From contig JAAFKE010000008.1 in assembly GCA_013298215.1 (NCBI GenBank), positions 51,679 to 115,678 on the forward strand: a DNA stretch of 64,000 nucleotides, given 5' to 3'. This DNA is from Cytophagales bacterium. GTDB lineage: Bacteria > Bacteroidota > Bacteroidia > Cytophagales > Spirosomataceae. The position numbers were made by a program, and so were the translations under genes. A model generated the notes under the pieces. It worked only from the letters and a program-made list of their open reading frames with translations. It searched no databases and had not been told where the DNA came from. Below, in pieces: positions 34,492-43,577 of the stretch. The number at the start of each line of letters is the position of its first letter. Position 1 is the stretch's first letter.

Positions 34492-35720
34492 GCAGTTACA
34501 ATAAGTTGCATCAAAATACCGCACAGGTAGCCCAAATAAGTGCCGACGGCATAGCCCAAAATGGCCAAAACAACCCCCACTGGCGCGAGCGCCGGGTGAA
34601 ACGCCGCCGCAATAACGGGCGCGGTGGCTGGCCCACCAATGCAGGCTTGGCTGCCAACTGCCAAGAAAAAAAAGGGCGACTTGGTGAGCCAACTGACCAA
34701 AAACATGAGCGCGGCGTGGACAAAAAGCCACAAAAACCCAACTGCAATCAAACCTGGGTTGTCAAAAATGGCCAGTACGTCCATTTTTAATCCGATGGTC
34801 GTAATCATTAAATACAAAAAGACAGTTGCTATTTTTGAGCCGCCCGCGCCGTCTAAGTTCCGCACCTTGGTGAACGACAAACCAATGCCGATGCCCGTGG
34901 CAATGCTCACGACCCAAAAAAACGGGGCGTTCAGACTAAATTTAGACAGCGTGGCCGAGTGCTGGCCAATGTAGGGCGCAATGCGGTCGGCCAGAAAGTG
35001 CGCCACCGCCGTGGCCCCAAAACCAACGGCGCAAATATAAACCAGCTCTTGCACAGTTGGAATGCGCGTCTGGGCAGCTTGCTGGTGCTCGATACGCCGC
35101 TTCACGTCGTCGATGGCGCGGGAATCGGCTTTGAGAAACGCATCTATTTTTTTGGATACGCCCGCGCCATACAGCAGCAGGGCCAGCCAAATGTTAGACG
35201 TAAAAGTATCGACCGTCAGGATGGCCGAAAACAGCCGGTCGCTGGGTTGAAACACCTCTTTGAGTGCCGTTTGGTTGGCTCCACCCCCAATCCAAGTACC
35301 CGCCAGCGTGGCCAAACCCCGCCAAACGGCATCTGCACCCTGCCCGCCTACGGTTTCGGGGCTCACCATCAGCACCAGCCACACCGCAATCGGCCCGCCA
35401 ATCATGACGCTCAACGCGCTGGTGGCAAACAGCAAGAGAGCCTTGGAACCCAATTTGCTCACTGCCGCGAAATCGACACTGAGCGTAAACAACACCAAGC
35501 AGGTTGGTAATAATATTTTGCTAACAACGGCATACAACTGAGAACTTTGGTGGTCGATTGCTCCAAAAGAGTTGAGCAACGAGGGCAAAAAATAGCAAAC
35601 CAACGTGGGAGGAACGTACTGGTAGAATACTCCCCAAAACCGATTAGTGCCCTCGGAGGTATAAAAAACAAAGGCTAAAATCAGAAACAAAACACCGAGC
35701 AGTACACTATCGGGCAGCAT
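34488..35720 (-). CDS. DUF819 family integral membrane protein
   Basis: A 410-residue inner-membrane protein with about ten or eleven hydrophobic helices. DUF819 motifs include LATLAGTWIGGGANQTALKEVF, AILTVDTFTSNIWLALLLYGAG, GIGIGLSF and SQACIGGPATAPVIAAAF. The symmetrical glycine-rich halves suggest a transporter fold. The substrate is unknown. Some plant and bacterial relatives have been proposed to move small organic acids or glycolate-like compounds, but I do not assign one. Confidence 0.85.
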   Translation of the reverse strand: MLPDSVLLGVLFLILAFVFYTSEGTNRFWGVFYQYVPPTLVCYFLPSLLNSFGAIDHQSSQLYAVVSKILLPTCLVLFTLSVDFAAVSKLGSKALLLFATSALSVMIGGPIAVWLVLMVSPETVGGQGADAVWRGLATLAGTWIGGGANQTALKEVFQPSDRLFSAILTVDTFTSNIWLALLLYGAGVSKKIDAFLKADSRAIDDVKRRIEHQQAAQTRIPTVQELVYICAVGFGATAVAHFLADRIAPYIGQHSATLSKFSLNAPFFWVVSIATGIGIGLSFTKVRNLDGAGGSKIATVFLYLMITTIGLKMDVLAIFDNPGLIAVGFLWLFVHAALMFLVSWLTKSPFFFLAVGSQACIGGPATAPVIAAAFHPALAPVGVVLAILGYAVGTYLGYLCGILMQLIVTA

Positions 35721-35840
35721 AAAATTGGGCTGAAAGGTTGGGCATCAAAATAAAAACTCTCGGGCTGCACCGCCGCCCAAGAGTCTGAATTACACTTCAT
35801 CAACAAACTAAAAACCAAATATTACTGGCCAAATATCACA

Positions 35841-35869
35841 AAAAAAGCCCGATTTATCAAATCGGGCTT
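35841..35869 (-). terminator. intrinsic terminator of the tRNA-like RNA gene
   Basis: Stem AAGCCCGATT (35845-35854) and its complement (35860-35869) around a five-base loop, with A6-A7 on the plus strand at the left, that is a U-run at the end of a minus-strand transcript. It lies about 15 bp after the encoded CCA of the RNA. A T6 run 3 bases right of the stem makes it partly bidirectional. Confidence 0.85.
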
Positions 35870-35884
35870 CGCTTTTTTCTAATA

Positions 35885-36070
35885 TGGCTGTAGGAGGGGG
35901 ATTCGAACCACCCACGGTGTAGTTAGCCACAGTACAATGGATTTGGTGGTCCACCCCAGTCGACTAAGGTCGGCATTATACTGCGTTTGTCCTATGCTCA
36001 CCACCCCCGAGACAGGAGGGCTTGGCTGCCAGTTTCAACACCCTACAATGTTGAAGTCGTCTTTCATTAC
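35885..36070 (-). ncRNA. tRNA-like structured RNA with long internal insertion
   Basis: On the minus strand, TGTAGGG (36047-36041) can pair with TCCTACA (35895-35889) as an acceptor stem, followed by G and an encoded CCA (35887-35885). Between them are a D-arm-like TTG-AAACTGGCAGC-CAA, a possible anticodon stem-loop CCCTC-CTGTCTC-GGGGG (loop would read GTC), and a T-arm with TTCGAAT loop but a T:C mismatch in its stem. The folded part is 163 nt, about 75 nt longer than a type II tRNA. The extra sequence has its own hairpins (CGAC-CTTA-GTCG; TGGTG/CACCA). A promoter and a terminator bracket it, so it is probably transcribed alone. It could be an atypical or disrupted tRNA, or a new tRNA-mimic RNA. 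No tmRNA tag frame is seen. Confidence 0.6.
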
Positions 36071-36077
36071 GACAGCA

Positions 36078-36109
36078 CAAAGGTAAGGCAAGGTCTGTTT
36101 CTTTGCAAA
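36078..36109 (-). promoter_or_regulatory. Bacteroidota-type promoter for the tRNA-like RNA
   Basis: Read on the minus strand: TTTG (36109-36106), 20 bases, then TACCTTTG (36085-36078), a full match to TTTG-N20-TAnnTTTG. The expected start of transcription is about 36070, some 23 bases before the acceptor-like stem. A GTCGT/ACGAC hairpin (36056-36073) sits at the transcript start. Confidence 0.65.
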
Positions 36110-36194
36110 TTTTACACTAAAAATAATTAAAATATACAAATTATTGAATTATGAGCCATTTTTATTGGTAATTTTATAAAAAACAACGGCACTT

Positions 36195-36671
36195 ATGGAC
36201 AAAAATTCGGAATTTGACAAAATCGATAAAACCGACTTGAAAATTTTATCACTCCTGATGCAGGACGCAACGATGCCCTACACCAAGATCGGTGAACTCA
36301 TTTTTGTGTCGGGCGGAACCGTGCACGTGCGAATGAAAAAAATGAAGGATATGGGCATCGTGCAGGGGTCTCAACTGCGGATAGACCCCGCCAAGTTGGG
36401 CTGGGACATCACCGCTTTTTTGGGTATTTATTTGGACAAAAGCTCGCTTTACGACGACGTGGCGGCCGAGCTGGAGGGCATCCACGAGGTTGTCAGTATT
36501 CATTACACAACGGGCAATTACAGTATTTTTGCCAAAATTGTGGCGCGAGACACCCAACACCTGCGGGAGGTTTTGCACGATAAAATCCAAAAGGTGGGCG
36601 GCATTCAGCGCACCGAAACGTTTATATCGCTCGAAGAAAGAACCTCGCGGGCGATCCCGTTTTTGGGTTAA
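36195..36671 (+). CDS. Lrp/AsnC family transcriptional regulator
   Basis: A 158-residue regulator. The N-terminal winged helix-turn-helix is [42 protein letters not shown] (residues about 15-56). The C-terminal RAM/AsnC ligand domain begins near residue 70 and includes [28 protein letters not shown] and the family ending [10 protein letters not shown]. Such regulators form octamers that respond to amino acids. The target is not clear; cysE is the convergent neighbour with a 4-bp overlap. Confidence 0.93.
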   Translation: MDKNSEFDKIDKTDLKILSLLMQDATMPYTKIGELIFVSGGTVHVRMKKMKDMGIVQGSQLRIDPAKLGWDITAFLGIYLDKSSLYDDVAAELEGIHEVVSIHYTTGNYSIFAKIVARDTQHLREVLHDKIQKVGGIQRTETFISLEERTSRAIPFLG

Positions 36672-37489
36672 ACCTCCGCTGGCCGCACCTCTACTTGGCT
36701 CTGGTGAAACACCTGCGACTGCGGCGGCACGCTTTTGGTAAGCCAGGCGTTGCCGCCAATGATGGAGTCGTGGCCGATGACGGTGCGCCCGCCCAAAATA
36801 GTGGCGTTGGCGTAGATCACCACGTTGGCCTCGATGGTGGGGTGGCGTTTGTGGTGGGCCAACCCTTTGGCCACGCTCAACGCCCCGAGCGTAACGCCCT
36901 GGTAGATTTTTACGTGGTGGCCAATTTCGGTGGTTTCGCCGATGACCACGCCCGTGCCGTGGTCGATAAAAAAGGACGCGCCAATTTGCGCCCCAGGGTG
37001 AATATCAATGCCCGTGCGGCCGTGGGCGTGTTCGGTAAACATTCGGGGCAGGAGCGGCACGCCCAACTGCAACAGTACGTGCGCCAGCCGATAGACGCAA
37101 ATGGCGTAGAAACCAGGATAAACGGCCACTACTTCCTCGAGGTTTGAGGCCGCTGGATCGTTGGCTTCGATGGCTTGGGCATCGAGCAAAAGCGACTCAA
37201 AAACGCTGGGAAGTTCGTCAAAAAACTGGTCAATGATCGCCGACTTATCAACGCTCAACTGGCTTTGAAGCGGGTCGAGCAGACACGCCAGCGACCCAAC
37301 CAAGTGTTGATAAAACTGGTGGGTGGATTCGGTGGGCGTATTTGCGCAGTCTTTGGTGATCGGAAAAAGAAAAAGCATGGTGTCATCAATAAAACACCCG
37401 ACGGCGTTTTTAGATGGGATTTGGTGCGTAAAATTCTTTTTCTGTTCCGAAATTCGCTCAAAAAAAGCCCGTTGTTTTGGTGTTTCCAT
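36668..37489 (-). CDS. cysE: serine O-acetyltransferase (EpsC/CysE type)
   Basis: A 273-residue enzyme making O-acetylserine for cysteine synthesis. The N-terminal helical half ends in [17 protein letters not shown]. The left-handed beta-helix begins [31 protein letters not shown] and continues with [11 protein letters not shown] and [19 protein letters not shown], the hallmark hexapeptide turns. His and Asp of FIDHGTG are the expected catalytic pair. The short C-terminal tail after [12 protein letters not shown] differs from the cysteine-feedback tail of E. coli CysE. It fits the sulfur-assimilation genes nearby. Confidence 0.9.
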   Translation of the reverse strand: METPKQRAFFERISEQKKNFTHQIPSKNAVGCFIDDTMLFLFPITKDCANTPTESTHQFYQHLVGSLACLLDPLQSQLSVDKSAIIDQFFDELPSVFESLLLDAQAIEANDPAASNLEEVVAVYPGFYAICVYRLAHVLLQLGVPLLPRMFTEHAHGRTGIDIHPGAQIGASFFIDHGTGVVIGETTEIGHHVKIYQGVTLGALSVAKGLAHHKRHPTIEANVVIYANATILGGRTVIGHDSIIGGNAWLTKSVPPQSQVFHQSQVEVRPAEV

Positions 37490-37577
37490 AGTACTGAGAA
37501 AACAAAAACCGTGCGCGAAGGTTCAGGTGTGGTTTTTTTTTGTAATTTTTGCGTACTTATTCAAACAAAACCCACCT

Positions 37578-38342
37578 ATGAACCAATCTTTTCAGGACAA
37601 AGTAGTGATTATTACGGGCGGTTGCTCGGGCATTGGCCGGGCGGCCGCTTTGCAATTTGCGGCAGCGGGCGCAAAACTTTTTTTGGCCGATTTATCAGAA
37701 AAAGCGGGCGATGAGACAGTAGATGCCATCGAAAAATTGGGCGCAAAGGCCACCTTCGCCCGCATCGATGTGACCGATGTGGGAGACATTGAACGAATGG
37801 TAGCCGACTGCGTTCAGGCTTTTGGCACGGTAGATATTTTGGTGAATAGTGCCGGTATTTTGGGGCCCCGAGCGCGAACCGAAAAATATCCGTCCGTTGA
37901 TTTTCAACAAGTTATGGACGTAAACGTGGTTGGGCTCTGGAACTGCATGAAAGCCACCCTCCCCCATTTGTTGGCCAAAAAAAGCGGCTGTATCGTCAAT
38001 GTGGCCTCGGTGGCAGGTTTGCTGGGCTTTGGTGGCCACGTGGCATACGCCGCCAGCAAGCACGCGGTGATGGGCATCACAAAATCGGCGGCAGTAGAAT
38101 ACGCCAAATACGGCATTAGGATCAACGCAGTTTGCCCGGCCTTTACCCAAACCCCCATGATGGACAACGAACTGATGAACGACGACAGCAATTACTTCGA
38201 GCTTTTGCAGCAGTCGATCCCCATGAAACGGTTTGCGCAGCCCGACGAGATTGCGGCGGGTATTCTGTACTTGGCCTCCGACGCGGCATCGTTCGTAACT
38301 GGCCACGGCCTGGTCTTAGACGGTGGCTTGGTGGTGGTGTAG
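37578..38342 (+). CDS. short-chain dehydrogenase/reductase
   Basis: A 254-residue classical SDR. Cofactor motif ITGGCSGIGRAAA, acidic LADLSEKAG after the second strand (favouring NAD), NSAGILGP, catalytic Ser in VNVASVAG, and YAASKHAVMGITKS with the Tyr and Lys. The end, YLASDAASFVTGHGLVLDGG, is the common C-terminal motif of the FabG/glucose-dehydrogenase-like group. The ATG at 37578 gives the standard MNQSFQDKVVIITGG start. Substrate unknown. Confidence 0.92.
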   Translation: MNQSFQDKVVIITGGCSGIGRAAALQFAAAGAKLFLADLSEKAGDETVDAIEKLGAKATFARIDVTDVGDIERMVADCVQAFGTVDILVNSAGILGPRARTEKYPSVDFQQVMDVNVVGLWNCMKATLPHLLAKKSGCIVNVASVAGLLGFGGHVAYAASKHAVMGITKSAAVEYAKYGIRINAVCPAFTQTPMMDNELMNDDSNYFELLQQSIPMKRFAQPDEIAAGILYLASDAASFVTGHGLVLDGGLVVV

Positions 38343-38438
38343 CGGCGGGCGGGCGGAATAAAATTGGCCGTTTGCTCAATTCTACGCGCGTTTTTTGCTT
38401 TATTTGGTTTTTGTGTTGCTCATCCCAAACCTATCGAT

Positions 38439-39872
38439 ATGAAATTTTCTTTCAAAGAATACGACACCCAGGGCTTCTACGACGAAATGTTCACGGCCGA
38501 CAACCACGTGCGGGTGGGCTACGAGTTTTTTAAGCAGCGCGTCGAACAGCTCGCCAACGAAGAGCTTGCCGACCGCCAGCACGTGGCCGAGCGCGCGCTG
38601 ATGTCGATGGGTATTACTTTTAATGTGTATTCGGAGGGCGAGGGCACCGAACGAATCATGCCGCTCGATATTATTCCGCGCATAGTGCCAGGCAACGAGT
38701 GGAAACAGCTGGAAAAAGGGCTCATGCAGCGCATCACGGCGTTGAATTTGTTTATTCACGATATTTATAACGACCAAAAAATACTGAAAGACAACGTCGT
38801 ACCGAGGGATCTGATCGAATCGTCGAAGTGTTTTTTGCCGCCGTGCATTGGCATCAAACCCCCAAAAAATATCTGGTGCCACATTACGGGCACTGATCTT
38901 ATTCGGGGCGACGACGGGGCGTTTATGGTGCTCGAAGACAACCTCCGCTGCCCGTCGGGGGTGTCGTATATGTTAGAAAACCGGGAGCTATCTAAACAAA
39001 TTTTTCCCGAGGTATTGGCCCGCACGGGCGTTCAGCCAGTTTCCGATTACGCGTCGCGGTTGTTGCAGATGCTGCAGTTTATATCCGACCGCCCCAACCC
39101 AAACGTGGTGGTGCTCACGCCGGGTATTTATAACTCGGCCTATTTTGAACATTCTTACTTGGCCCAGCAAATGGGCGTTGAACTGGTAGATGCCCGCGAC
39201 TTGGTGGTGTCGGGCGGGTACGTAAAAATGCGGACTACGCGCGGTTTCGAGATCGTGGACGTGATCTACCGCCGCATAGACGACACATTTATGGATCCGC
39301 ACGTGTTCAATCCGCACTCGCTGATTGGTATTCCGGGTATTTTCGACGTGTTCAAAAAAGGACGGGTGGCACTGGCCAATGCGCCTGGCACGGGCGTGGC
39401 CGACGACAAGGTGATCTACGCCTACGTGCCGCGCATCATTAAATATTACCTCGGCGAGGAGGCCATTATACCCAATGTGCCCACTTTCATTTGTCGCGAA
39501 GACAACGACCGCAAGTACGTGCTGGAAAACATCGAGAAATTGGTCGTAAAAGAAGCCAACGAGGCGGGCGGATACGGAATGTTGATTGGCCCAAAAGCGA
39601 CCAAAGAAGAACACGACCTGTTCAGAGAAAAAATTAAGGACAACCCGCGCAACTACATCGCCCAGCCTACGATCTCGCTCAGTAGAGTGCCTTGCATTGT
39701 GGACGACAACCACGCCGAAGGCCGCCACGTGGACTTGAGACCCTATATTTTGTACGGCGACGGCATCAACGTCATTCCAGGGGGGCTCACCCGGGTGGCG
39801 CTCCGCAAGGGCTCGCTGGTGGTAAACTCCTCGCAGGGCGGCGGCGGCAAAGACACCTGGGTACTGTACTAA
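38439..39872 (+). CDS. circularly permuted ATP-grasp type 2 protein
   Basis: A 477-residue protein of the DUF404/DUF407 circularly permuted ATP-grasp family, which may ligate amino groups to peptides or small molecules. Typical segments are the N-terminal YDEMFTADNHVRVGYE, FIHDIYNDQKILKDNVVPRDLI, GTDLIRGDDGAFMVLEDNLRCPSGVSYMLENR, and the C-terminal DLRPYILYG with a VVNSSQGGGGKDTWVL ending. The usual genomic partners (an alpha-E domain protein and a transglutaminase-like protease) are absent here; a siroheme enzyme follows after 1 bp. The true substrate is unknown. Confidence 0.92.
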   Translation: MKFSFKEYDTQGFYDEMFTADNHVRVGYEFFKQRVEQLANEELADRQHVAERALMSMGITFNVYSEGEGTERIMPLDIIPRIVPGNEWKQLEKGLMQRITALNLFIHDIYNDQKILKDNVVPRDLIESSKCFLPPCIGIKPPKNIWCHITGTDLIRGDDGAFMVLEDNLRCPSGVSYMLENRELSKQIFPEVLARTGVQPVSDYASRLLQMLQFISDRPNPNVVVLTPGIYNSAYFEHSYLAQQMGVELVDARDLVVSGGYVKMRTTRGFEIVDVIYRRIDDTFMDPHVFNPHSLIGIPGIFDVFKKGRVALANAPGTGVADDKVIYAYVPRIIKYYLGEEAIIPNVPTFICREDNDRKYVLENIEKLVVKEANEAGGYGMLIGPKATKEEHDLFREKIKDNPRNYIAQPTISLSRVPCIVDDNHAEGRHVDLRPYILYGDGINVIPGGLTRVALRKGSLVVNSSQGGGGKDTWVLY

Positions 39873-39873
39873 A

Positions 39874-40482
39874 ATGGACGCAATAAAACACAGCGAAACA
39901 CCGGGCGGCAACCTGCTGTTTCCCGTATTTTTGAAGATCGAGCACCTCAAAGTTTTGGTGGTAGGCGGCGGCTTTGTGGGCTGGGAAAAAGCCAACGCCC
40001 TCCTTTCTAACTGCCCGCACGCCTCAGTCTTGCTGGTTGCACCCGAAATTAGGTCAGAAATAACCGACATGGCCCAAACCTACCCAAACCTGCAACTTCG
40101 CTACGAATGCTACAACAAAGCACTGCTCGACGAGGTAGATCTGGTCATTGCCGCCACCAACTTTAAGGCCGTGAACCAGCAGATCAATGCCGATGCGCGG
40201 GCCTGCAAAATGCTCGTGAACGTGGCCGATACGCCACACCTGTGCGATTTTTACCTCAGCTCGATCGTAAAAAAAGGAGATTTGAAAATTGCCATATCGA
40301 CCAACGGAAAATCGCCTACCTTCGCCAAGCGTTTCAGGGAGACGTTGGAAGAAATATTGCCCGAAAGTATCCAAGAAATATTAGACAACCTGCAAGGCAT
40401 TCGCAATAAGTTGAAGGGCGATTTTGTGCAAAAACTAAACAAACTCAACGAAATTACCTCCGTAATGAGAGATTCGGGCTAA
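39874..40482 (+). CDS. precorrin-2 dehydrogenase / sirohydrochlorin ferrochelatase (Met8p/CysG-N type)
   Basis: A 202-residue enzyme for the last steps of siroheme synthesis: NAD-dependent oxidation of precorrin-2 and iron insertion. The Rossmann start is FPVFLKIEHLKVLVVGGGFVGWEKANALL, followed by LVIAATNFKAVNQQINADA, LVNVADTPHLCDFYLSSIVKKGDLKIAISTNGKSP, and the helical sirohaem-synthase C-terminal part. Siroheme is the cofactor of sulfite and nitrite reductases, so it fits the sulfur genes nearby. The methyltransferase half of CysG is not fused and is not in the window. Confidence 0.92.
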   Translation: MDAIKHSETPGGNLLFPVFLKIEHLKVLVVGGGFVGWEKANALLSNCPHASVLLVAPEIRSEITDMAQTYPNLQLRYECYNKALLDEVDLVIAATNFKAVNQQINADARACKMLVNVADTPHLCDFYLSSIVKKGDLKIAISTNGKSPTFAKRFRETLEEILPESIQEILDNLQGIRNKLKGDFVQKLNKLNEITSVMRDSG

Positions 40483-40556
40483 GGCCCTGGCACATTTTTT
40501 TGTTACTTACTTAATCTAATTCGTCAAAGCAATACCACTTAACCAATTTTATTCAA

Positions 40557-41198
40557 ATGAAAACACTAAAAGTAATTCTTCTAAGTGTGGGCGTGGCCTT
40601 CACAAGTTTTGGCCAGTCGCCTACTTTTCAGGCACGCCAAGAAGTAGAAAAAGTGCAGTACGACGGCGTATCGGCCTCCTGCGTGGTGGACGATAAGTAC
40701 GTTGGCAAAGATTGGGAGGCGTACCTTACCAAGTTTGGCCGCGTAACCACGGCACGCGGCGGTACTTACCGGGTGGCTGGGGCAAACGCACCCGCCATAC
40801 AGGCCGAACCAGTGAACCTAATAAGCCGAGTGACCAACTCGCGGGGGGTGACGCAGGTGTTTTTGGCGGTCGATTTGGGCAACAACAACTTTGTGACCAC
40901 TGGAACGTACCAGTATACCGAGGCAGAAAATATGCTCAAGAAATTTATGGACTTAACCCTCCTCAACGAAGAGCAACGGGTGGCGGATAAGGCCGTGGAA
41001 GAGTCGCAAAAAAACCACCAAAAAATGGTGAAGACTGGTGATAGACTGGTGCGCGACATCGACAAAACGACCAGAGAACTCGAGCAACTTAAAAAAGACC
41101 TCGAAAAAAATAAGACCGATCAAACCAGCGGACTCGCCGACATGGACACAAAGCGCAAAGCCGCTGAGGCCGTGAAGGCCAAGTTTCCTAAAAATTAA
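40557..41198 (+). CDS. secreted hypothetical protein with C-terminal coiled coil
   Basis: A 213-residue protein I do not recognise. Signal peptide MKTLKVILLSVGVAFTSFGQ. Residues about 25-125 form a compact domain rich in short strands, with VQYDGVSASCVVDDKYVGKDWEAYLTKFG at its start. Residues about 130-205 are highly charged and predicted helical (VRDIDKTTRELEQLKKDLEKNKTD), a probable coiled coil. It looks periplasmic. It stands alone between the siroheme gene and a strong terminator. Confidence 0.7.
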   Translation: MKTLKVILLSVGVAFTSFGQSPTFQARQEVEKVQYDGVSASCVVDDKYVGKDWEAYLTKFGRVTTARGGTYRVAGANAPAIQAEPVNLISRVTNSRGVTQVFLAVDLGNNNFVTTGTYQYTEAENMLKKFMDLTLLNEEQRVADKAVEESQKNHQKMVKTGDRLVRDIDKTTRELEQLKKDLEKNKTDQTSGLADMDTKRKAAEAVKAKFPKN

Positions 41199-41219
41199 GG
41201 TCCATAAATATACTTTAAC

Positions 41220-41270
41220 AAAACGCCAGCGGGGGTGTTTCTGCCACAGAGACACCCCCGCTGGCGTTTT
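41220..41270. terminator. long perfect hairpin, intrinsic terminator
   Basis: A 19-bp perfect stem: AAAACGCCAGCGGGGGTGT (41220-41238) and its complement (41252-41270) around a 13-base loop. The A4/T4 ends are inside the stem, so it works as a terminator for the secreted protein gene, possibly on both strands. Confidence 0.8.
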
Positions 41271-41408
41271 GTGCTGTTCGGGAGCGTACACAAACTGTCC
41301 GATTTCGGACGTTTTTGATGCACCGATACGAACTAACTTTCTGATAATCAGTATAGTAAAAAACTGGCACAGCAATTGAAAGTACTATTGGCATAAACAT
41401 TAACAGCC

Positions 41409-42698
41409 ATGAACAACACCCTTAGCGAAGAACCTATTATTCAATCAAAAATGGACAAACAATTACCAAAAAAGTTCTGGACCAGCCAGCGGATATTCTT
41501 TGCGGGCGGCACGGCTCTGTTGTTGGCTTTTATACTATACGTTTTTGTGTTTGCCGACAAACGCTCGCGGCTCAACGTCGAAAAAGACAAGGTATCGATT
41601 GGGGAGGTGACTTCGGGGCAGTTCGACGAGTTTATTGTGGTAACTGGCGTGGTACAGCCGCTCAAAACCATTAGGTTGGATGCCATTGTGGGGGGGTACG
41701 TAAAACAAAAACTGGCCGAAGGCGGCAGTAACGTGAAGCAGGGAGACGTGATTTTGAAGTTGGACAACCAGAGTTTGAAGCTCAATTTTTTGCAGTCCGA
41801 AACCGAAGCCAGCCGCCTGGTGAACGACCTCCAAAATACCCGCCAGCGGCTCAAAGTAGATAAATTCAACATCCGTACCCGCATAAACGACCTCGATTTT
41901 CAGATAGACCAAGCCAAAGACAGCCACGACCGAAACACCAGGCTTTTTAAGGACAGCGTGATTCCGGAGGCCGAGTATTTGCGTTCTAAACGCGAGTACG
42001 AACGCCTTGGCAAGCAGCGCGACATTGAGATGGAATCGCAGAAATACCAGGAGGAAAACGCCATTATTCAGATTAAACAGTTGGAGGGGACGCTCGAACG
42101 AACCCAAAAAAACGTGGCACTCTGGCGCGAAACCTTGGAGAACTTGGTGGTCAAGGCACCCGTGTCGGGCCTGTTGAGCTCGGTCGATGTGGAGGTGGGG
42201 TCAAACATAAACCAAGGTCAAAATATTGGGCAAATCGACGACCTAAACGGCTTTAAGATGCGCGTGGCGGTGGACGAGCACTACATTAGCCGAATTTTTG
42301 TGGGACTGACTGGCAATTTTGAGTTCAATACGAAGACCTACGACCTGCGTATCTTGAAGGTTTATCCCGAGGTTCGCAGTGGGCGGTTTGAGGTGGACAT
42401 GGTGTTTGCCAAGTCAGTGCCCGAGGGCATCAAGCGCGGGCAGTCGAGCCCGATCAGGTTGGAGTTGGGCAAATCGGCCACGGCCACGTTGCTACCCGTT
42501 GGTGGTTTTTTTTCGGACACGGGCGGTAACTGGGTTTATGTGGTTGATAAAACGGGCAAAAATGCCACAAAGCGAACCATTACGCTGGGGCGCAAAAACC
42601 CCGAATTTTACGAAGTATTGGACGGCCTGCAACCAGGAGAACGGGTGATTACGAGCAGCTACACCAATTTTGGCGAGAAAGAAGTGCTGGCGTTTTAA
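41409..42698 (+). CDS. HlyD/RND-type periplasmic adaptor (membrane fusion protein)
   Basis: A 429-residue efflux adaptor. One N-terminal transmembrane anchor (IFFAGGTALLLAFILYVFVFADK, residues about 29-51). Then the barrel-sandwich lipoyl half VQPLKTIRLDAIVGGYVKQKLAEGGSNVKQGDVILKLDN, a long coiled-coil hairpin (about 115-240), the returning lipoyl half LVVKAPVSGLLSSVDVEVGSNINQGQNIG, and the beta-barrel domain. A second possible start is the Met at 41451. It precedes an ABC ATPase by 140 bp, matching MacA/MacB-like arrangements, but the permease is missing from the window. Confidence 0.88.
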   Translation: MNNTLSEEPIIQSKMDKQLPKKFWTSQRIFFAGGTALLLAFILYVFVFADKRSRLNVEKDKVSIGEVTSGQFDEFIVVTGVVQPLKTIRLDAIVGGYVKQKLAEGGSNVKQGDVILKLDNQSLKLNFLQSETEASRLVNDLQNTRQRLKVDKFNIRTRINDLDFQIDQAKDSHDRNTRLFKDSVIPEAEYLRSKREYERLGKQRDIEMESQKYQEENAIIQIKQLEGTLERTQKNVALWRETLENLVVKAPVSGLLSSVDVEVGSNINQGQNIGQIDDLNGFKMRVAVDEHYISRIFVGLTGNFEFNTKTYDLRILKVYPEVRSGRFEVDMVFAKSVPEGIKRGQSSPIRLELGKSATATLLPVGGFFSDTGGNWVYVVDKTGKNATKRTITLGRKNPEFYEVLDGLQPGERVITSSYTNFGEKEVLAF

Positions 42699-42839
42699 CC
42701 ACAATCATGAATAATAATGTTGAGTTTTGAATGAATTATTGAATATAACAACTAATAATCAGACAATTACAGGCTAAAAACGGTTATTGTTTTACTCTAA
42801 TTCCTTCCATATTTATTAATCAAAAAATACAACCAAGCG

Positions 42840-43517
42840 ATGCTCAGAACGACCAACCTCCAAAAAGTATTTACGACCGAAGAAATAGAAACTACCGCGC
42901 TCAACGGCGTGAACATGGAAATAAAAGAGGGCGAATTTGTGGCCATTATGGGGCCGTCGGGCTGCGGCAAGTCTACGCTGCTCAATATTGTTGGGCTGCT
43001 CGATAATCCGTCGGACGGCAACTACGATTTTTTTGGTACCGAAGTGGCCAAAATGACCGAACGCCAACGCAGCCAACTCCGCAAAGGCAGCATCGGTTTT
43101 GTGTTTCAGAGTTTCAACCTCATCGACGAGCTAACCGTTTTCGAAAACGTGGAGCTGCCCCTACTCTACCTAAAAGTACCCGCCGACGAGCGCAAACGTA
43201 AAGTAGATGCCGCCCTCGAGCGCATGAGCATGATGCACCGCCGCAACCACTTCCCGCAGCAGCTGTCGGGCGGGCAACAGCAACGAACAGCCATTGCCAG
43301 GGCGGTGGTGGCCACGCCAAAACTAATCCTTGCCGACGAACCAACGGGGAACTTAGACTCCAAAAATGGCGAGGAAGTAATGAACCTCCTCAAGCAACTC
43401 AACGACGCTGGCACCACGGTCGTAATGGTGACGCACTCGCCCTACGATGCGGGTTTTGCCCACCGGATTATAAATATTTTCGACGGCCGGGTCGTTACCG
43501 AGAATTTTCACATTTGA
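42840..43517 (+). CDS. ABC transporter ATP-binding protein, MacB/LolD type
   Basis: A 225-residue ATPase subunit. Walker A GPSGCGKSTL (near 39-48), Q-loop VFQSFNLIDELTV, signature LSGGQQQRTAIARA, Walker B LILADEPTGNLDS and H-loop VMVTHS. It belongs to the LolD/MacB/FtsE group that powers lipoprotein release or antimicrobial export. Together with the upstream adaptor it suggests an ABC efflux unit. No FtsX-like permease follows; the next gene is an acyl-CoA ligase, so the permease must be elsewhere or lost. Confidence 0.92.
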   Translation: MLRTTNLQKVFTTEEIETTALNGVNMEIKEGEFVAIMGPSGCGKSTLLNIVGLLDNPSDGNYDFFGTEVAKMTERQRSQLRKGSIGFVFQSFNLIDELTVFENVELPLLYLKVPADERKRKVDAALERMSMMHRRNHFPQQLSGGQQQRTAIARAVVATPKLILADEPTGNLDSKNGEEVMNLLKQLNDAGTTVVMVTHSPYDAGFAHRIINIFDGRVVTENFHI

Positions 43518-43577
43518 GTACTTGCAAATACGCTCAAATACGTATATTTCGAGAAATAATAGACTTATTCTCTAAAT

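Noticed and set aside
35885..36070. tmRNA
   Set aside because: Too short, no tag-peptide frame and no G-U pair expected for alanine charging.
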